Part shown: piece by piece, positions 60,027 to 64,000 of the stretch
How the letters are laid out: each line of letters starts with the position of its first letter
Numbering within the stretch: the stretch's first letter is position 1
Assembly: GCA_964621185.1 (NCBI GenBank)
Contig: CAZULM010000006.1
Location: 121,044 to 185,043, forward strand
Length of the DNA stretch: 64,000 bases
Source of the DNA: M3007 sp964621185
GTDB lineage: Bacteria > Bacteroidota > Bacteroidia > Chitinophagales > Saprospiraceae
Direction: 5' to 3'
Translations under genes and position numbers: made by a program
Notes under the pieces: generated by a model
Databases searched by the model: none
What the model was told of the DNA's origin: nothing
What the model saw: the letters and a program-made list of their open reading frames with translations, nothing else

Positions 60027-61691
60027 ATGAAAATCCTGCTCACAACGCTCAACGCAAAATACATCCACCTCAACTTAGCCATCCGCCTGCTGTATGAGCT
60101 GAATGTCGATTTCGAAGGGCTGGGTTGGCATGAATTCACCATCAAGGAAGACCGCGACGCCATCGCCGACCATTGTTCCGCTTACGACGTGGTGGCCTTC
60201 AGTTGCTATATCTGGAACATCAGCCAGACGCTGGATGTGGCGCGGCGCATCAAGCAGCGCAAGCCCGACATAAAAATCCTGCTCGGCGGGCCGGAAGTGA
60301 GCTACGACTGGCAAGACGTGATCGCACGCCCGGAAGTGGATTACATCATCACCGGCGAAGGAGAAACCCCGTTCCAGGCATTTTTGCAGCAGTACCCGGC
60401 GGTACAGGATGTGCCGGGCCTCGTGCACAAAACCAAGGGCCTGGTGCAACACAACCTCGAAGCCGCCATTTTCGACCTCAACCAATACAGGGGCATCAAC
60501 CCCTACCGCCACGATGCGCCCAAGGACCTGTACAACAAGGTTTCCTACATCGAAACCTCCCGTGGCTGCCCCTACAAATGCGAGTTCTGCCTCGCCAGCC
60601 TCGACAACAAAGTGCGCTACCTGCCCAACGAAACCATCAAAGAACACCTGCTGCACCTGATGACCCACGGCCGCGTGATCAAGTTCCTCGACCGCACCTT
60701 CAACATCAAGCGCGATTTTACCATCGATATCTTCCAGTTTATCCTGGAGCACCACCGCCCCGAAAACGTGTTCCAGTTTGAAATCACCGCCGACATCCTG
60801 CACCCCGACATCATCCGTTTCATCCAGGAAAAGGTGCCAAAGGGCTTGTTCCGCTTTGAAATCGGCATACAGACGGTGAACCAGGTAGCCAACTTAGAAG
60901 TGAGCCGCAAGCAGAATTTCGACAAAACAAAAGCCATCATCGAAGCCTTGTCCGACAAGGTGGAAATGCACCTCGACCTGATCGTGGGGCTGGCGCTCGA
61001 TTATTGGGACGATGTGAAGTACAGCTTCGAGGAGGTGTTCAAGCTCTTTGCGCCGGAGTTGCAGCTCGGTTTCCTGAAATTCCTCAAAGGCACCAAAATG
61101 CGCGACAAGCTGGATCAACACGGCTTTGTGTTCGACCCCGAGCCACCGTACCAGATCATTGAGAGCAAATACTTGTCGCGGGAAGAGCTTTTCAAACTGG
61201 AAGTGCTGGAGCAGGCGCTGGAGATTTACTGGAACAAAAAACGCACCCCGCAGCTGCTGAAATACGTCACCGCCCGCTATTCCGTGTTCGATTTTTTGCT
61301 CCACCTGGGTTTGTTTTTCGCAGAAAGGCGCGCATTCCACCAGCATACCCTCACCGATATTTTTGAAATCGCAGCTGATTTTGTGGCCGCGCAGTACCCC
61401 GACGACCCAGTCGTGCTGCAAATGCTGGGTGTTGACTATTATCTGTACCCGAAAATGCGGCCCAAACAACTTTGCTGGCAGGAAGCCGCGCCGGAGTTCC
61501 GGAGCGCAGTGCTCCGCAACCTGCCCAGCAGCACCGAAAAATACCGCTATTTCGTGCTGCCGCTGGATTTTGATTACCCGCATTTTGAGCGGACACAGGA
61601 AATAGTGCCTTGCGAAGAGCCATTGGTCATTGCCTACAACGGGCGGGAGAAAGCGGTTTGGGTAGAGATGGTGGATTCATTCCAGGATTAA
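60027..61691 (+). CDS. B12-binding-domain radical SAM protein (DUF4080-like)
   Basis: 554 residues. An N-terminal cobalamin-binding-like Rossmann domain (MKILLTTLNAKYIHLNLAIR, GGPEVSYDW, VDYIITGEGETPF) is followed by a radical SAM domain with the cluster motif CxxxCxxC in SRGCPYKCEFCLASLDN (about 181-197). The C-terminal 200 residues match the DUF4080-type end. The family modifies unknown substrates and may use B12, though the canonical DxHxxG loop was not seen. It starts 12 bases after the GH3/beta-lactamase gene and is probably co-transcribed with it. Confidence 0.88.
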   Translation: MKILLTTLNAKYIHLNLAIRLLYELNVDFEGLGWHEFTIKEDRDAIADHCSAYDVVAFSCYIWNISQTLDVARRIKQRKPDIKILLGGPEVSYDWQDVIARPEVDYIITGEGETPFQAFLQQYPAVQDVPGLVHKTKGLVQHNLEAAIFDLNQYRGINPYRHDAPKDLYNKVSYIETSRGCPYKCEFCLASLDNKVRYLPNETIKEHLLHLMTHGRVIKFLDRTFNIKRDFTIDIFQFILEHHRPENVFQFEITADILHPDIIRFIQEKVPKGLFRFEIGIQTVNQVANLEVSRKQNFDKTKAIIEALSDKVEMHLDLIVGLALDYWDDVKYSFEEVFKLFAPELQLGFLKFLKGTKMRDKLDQHGFVFDPEPPYQIIESKYLSREELFKLEVLEQALEIYWNKKRTPQLLKYVTARYSVFDFLLHLGLFFAERRAFHQHTLTDIFEIAADFVAAQYPDDPVVLQMLGVDYYLYPKMRPKQLCWQEAAPEFRSAVLRNLPSSTEKYRYFVLPLDFDYPHFERTQEIVPCEEPLVIAYNGREKAVWVEMVDSFQD

Positions 61692-62159
61692 GCGCATGAA
61701 AGCAGCTAAGTATAAGAAATTTATGCGCGTATCAAAAAAAAGTCGGTAAACCCAACGGTAAGTGGTTTGCGAATACAGCAGAGGATAAATCCTTAATAAT
61801 CAACATAACCCATCCTGAAAATCTCGCAAATCACTAGAATCCTGGTATAAAAACCTAAAAAGCTCATTATATGATTTGGAAATATGCGCGGAATACCTAC
61901 TTTTGTCCATCAATAAATCCCGCGATGAACAATCTTTTAGCCTGTAAATACCACCCAAAGCGCAGCTTGCCAGGACATGAAGTCTGGCAAGCTGCGCTGA
62001 TTTTTAGGTGTAAGGTGCTTGCGGCTATCCAGCCGATTTGGGTTGGTTAGACGCAAGTGGCGGGGTGACAAAGCGGGTTTAACCGTCAATGGGAGTTGAC
62101 GGGGAAGAGTAGTTATAGCCAATTATCGACAGGCTACAATTCAATAAAATAATAATTGG
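61692..62159. other. Gap with a perfect 15-bp hairpin at 61959-61998
   Basis: 468 bases without a gene. The hairpin arms AGCGCAGCTTGCCAG (61959-61973) and their complement (61984-61998) enclose a ten-base loop and are followed by GATTTTTAGG. It could be a late terminator or a repeat. A faint AATC-rich stretch near 61790-61850 may be a worn relative of the dispersed elements. Confidence 0.55.
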
Positions 62160-63104
62160 ATGAGCAAAGTAAAACAACAGCATTACGTATGGCGGCACTA
62201 TTTAAGATCATGGGCTGACGATGAAATTATTTGGGCATATTTTAAGAGGATAGGCAAAATTGAAAAATCTAACTTAATGGGGGTAGCTCAAGAAAGATAT
62301 TTTTACAAGCTAATTGACCTTACAGAAAGCGAGGAATTGTTTTTAAAAAAATATATAGATGAAAATAGTCCTCACGCAGTAAAAGATTTAAATTTTGATT
62401 TTTTGAAACTATTCACATCTTCACATAGACTAAAAAAACAATTTGAAGAAAATGCGTCGATTTTTGTCGACAAGGAACTTTTTGATAAAGAAATTGAAGA
62501 AATAGAAATTAACTTAATGGAAAGGGCACATGGAAAAATGGAGTCTTTCGGTCTTAAATTGTTGAAATTTAGAACATTAGACGATCTTAAAACTATAGAG
62601 AATGATGATAATCTTTTTGAGGCAGTTTTGTTTTTATGTTTTCAATTCGTCAGAACAAAAAACATGAAAAATTCTGCATTGAGTTATTTTAATGGTAAAC
62701 CCTCGGAAGAATTGGCTCAAAAAACTTGGAATATACTGAGCTATGTGACTGCAACTTCCTTAGCGTATAATATAGCATCTCACCCAAACTTAAAATTTGT
62801 ATTTGTTGAAAACAAGAGTACCAATTTTTTCATTACTGGAGATCAACCAGTATTCAATTTGTTAGGGGATAAGGTAGATGAAAATGGTAATGTACTTGAC
62901 TTGGAGTTTTATTACCCGATTACCCCGAATCACGCCTTATTGGTGCATTTTCGAAGTGACCAAGGTGATAAGTTTTTAAATCAGTCTGCCGATGAAAACC
63001 TGATCGAGCATTTGAACAAAAAAGTTTTTGAAAATTCTGACTTCTTTGTTTTTGCAAATAATAAGGAGCAATTAGAATTGTTATATGAAACAAACTTGCT
63101 ATAA
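62160..63104 (+). CDS. DUF4238-domain protein, AT-rich
   Basis: A 314-residue protein with the DUF4238 layout: KQQHYVWRHYLRSWADD at the start, a central helical region, and FFITGDQPVFNL with a following NHALLVHFRS. The family is of unknown function, often found in mobile or defence-like neighbourhoods. Base composition is far more AT-rich than in its neighbours (A- and T-runs in almost every codon), suggesting recent transfer. The gene ends at the edge of a repeat-and-IS region. Confidence 0.82.
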   Translation: MSKVKQQHYVWRHYLRSWADDEIIWAYFKRIGKIEKSNLMGVAQERYFYKLIDLTESEELFLKKYIDENSPHAVKDLNFDFLKLFTSSHRLKKQFEENASIFVDKELFDKEIEEIEINLMERAHGKMESFGLKLLKFRTLDDLKTIENDDNLFEAVLFLCFQFVRTKNMKNSALSYFNGKPSEELAQKTWNILSYVTATSLAYNIASHPNLKFVFVENKSTNFFITGDQPVFNLLGDKVDENGNVLDLEFYYPITPNHALLVHFRSDQGDKFLNQSADENLIEHLNKKVFENSDFFVFANNKEQLELLYETNLL

Positions 63105-63110
63105 CTCTGC

Positions 63111-63480
63111 GAGCAGCGCCGCGCTTGTGTCTTTTCCGCCTCGCCATGTCTTCCGCCCAAGCCAAAAGCAGCGCCGCGCTTGTGTCTTTTTGACCAAGCG
63201 CCCACGTACAGCAGGGTGCCCTATCGTTGAGTGGTACATACCGCTGGTTTGACAAAAATGTCACTAATCACCAAAAGTGTACCACCAATTTGCACCAAAA
63301 GTGTACCACTCAGCAAAACAAAATTAGTCAATGTTGTTGAGTTAAGAAATCTTCCCGCCGCGCCAGGTCTTCCCCCCAAGCCAAGAGCAGCGCCGCGCTT
63401 GTGTCTTTTTGACCAAGCGCCCACGTACAGCAGGGTGTCCTATCGTTGAGTGGTACATACCGCTGGTTTGACAAAAATAT
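63111..63480. repeat. Direct repeats with an IS-end-like insert
   Basis: A block containing AGCAGCGCCGCGCTTGTGTC, then TGACCAAGCGCCCACGTACA and GTGGTACATACCGCTGG occurs at about 63169-63257 and 63387-63480, with a part copy at 63111-63135. Between them 63259-63345 has two 17-bp direct repeats, CACCAAAAGTGTACCAC (63269, 63293), beginning with TGT, a form seen at IS21-type ends. No gene is readable. Confidence 0.6.
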
Positions 63481-63772
63481 ATTTCCGCCTTGCTTGGTCT
63501 TCCATCCCTCCCGCCGAACGTCCCGAACCAACCCCAAGCCGCCCTGCTTGGTGTTGTCACCAAGCAGAAAAGGATAGCAGGATGCCCACACCACCTCGAT
63601 ACTGACCCAAATATACAATAATGCCGAGCGTGTATGATAATTCTTGCCAAAAGTCCAGCAAGATACACATAACAAATCTACCAATATTCTATGGGTGGTG
63701 GCCAATCCTCCCCATACCAAAAATGGGTCAAAAATGACCAGCGCGTATCTCCACTGGCGTAAAACGATGCAG

Positions 63773-64000
63773 AGATAGTGTCCCAAAAAAGTGTGTCTGA
63801 GAAAAGAAAAAGGTCTTCATCTTAGTGGTTCGTAACATCACTAAAAAAGAAGACCAAGATGCAATTAAGCAAGACACAAATTACGGCACTTTTGGCCGAA
63901 GTTGCAAGCCAGGAAGATGGATTCAACGAACTTTTGCGGATGTCGTTCCGCCTCGCCAGGTCTTCCACCCAAGCCAAGAGCAGCGCCGCGCTTGTGTCTT
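63773..64000 (+). mobile_element. Left end of an IS256-like element, interrupted
   Basis: GATAGTGTCCCAAAAAAGTG at 63773 looks like the terminal repeat of an IS256-type element. The transposase frame begins 86 bases later. The third copy of the GCAGCGCCGCGC direct repeat replaces the sequence from about 63945. Confidence 0.5.
63859..64000 (+). CDS. IS256-family transposase, N-terminal fragment running off the window
   Basis: ATG at 63859 opens MQLSKTQITALLAEVASQED then GFNELLRMS, the usual start of IS256-type (mutator) transposases. From about codon 30 the reading is the direct repeat seen at 63111-63480 (FRLARSSTQAKSSAALV), so the gene looks interrupted. The frame is open to the window edge, and the rest is not visible. 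Confidence 0.5.
   Translation, partial: MQLSKTQITALLAEVASQEDGFNELLRMSFRLARSSTQAKSSAALVS

Overview
The window reads as a chromosomal segment of a Bacteroidota bacterium, probably of the Saprospiria/Lewinella/Haliscomenobacter kind. This is inferred from many secreted proteins with type IX secretion (T9SS) C-terminal domains, PKD and SprB-like repeats, a TonB-dependent receptor with a CarboxypepD-like N-terminal domain, Uma2 nucleases, A-rich leaders without Shine-Dalgarno sites, and one promoter matching the Bacteroidota form TTG-N19-TAnnTTTG. No rRNA or tRNA gene, CRISPR array or complete prophage was seen.

Layout. 1-9474: end of a class III adenylate cyclase, then surface proteins (PKD/T9SS, a lipoprotein, an M60-like peptidase, a CARDB protein) separated by repeat-filled gaps. 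9475-16565: an M14 carboxypeptidase, a two-gene operon of a bacterial GRAS-domain methyltransferase and a PLP aminotransferase, and a NIDO/HYR protein. 16566-25602: a MITE-like element, a lipoprotein, a radical SAM protein, two near-identical Uma2 genes and a housekeeping block (aspS, pssA, purS, rsmI, sdaA). 26006-36289: an MFS exporter, a TonB receptor followed by a secreted repeat protein, fumC, and a LuxR-type response regulator with its histidine kinase. 36290-38579: a candidate small RNA, an outer-membrane barrel protein, a decayed DUF433 gene and superoxide dismutase. 38794-46344: one giant 2516-residue T9SS type B surface protein with a 51-residue tandem repeat. 46866-53135: a HAD phosphatase, small envelope proteins, an ATP-grasp enzyme and a pair of secreted paralogues. 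53172-56810: a polymorphic toxin locus with an intact immunity gene and the remains of a second cassette. 57012-61691: a GH3/beta-lactamase fusion and a B12-binding radical SAM enzyme. 62160-64000: an AT-rich DUF4238 gene and a junkyard of direct repeats and IS fragments.

The most interesting items are the GRAS/aminotransferase operon, the lipoprotein-headed AHH-nuclease toxin with its decayed neighbour cassette, and two families of short fixed-length repeats. One repeat family can be seen inserted in a duplicated sequence whose empty site also survives in the window. Degenerate 7-9 bp tandem repeats also lie directly before many start codons.
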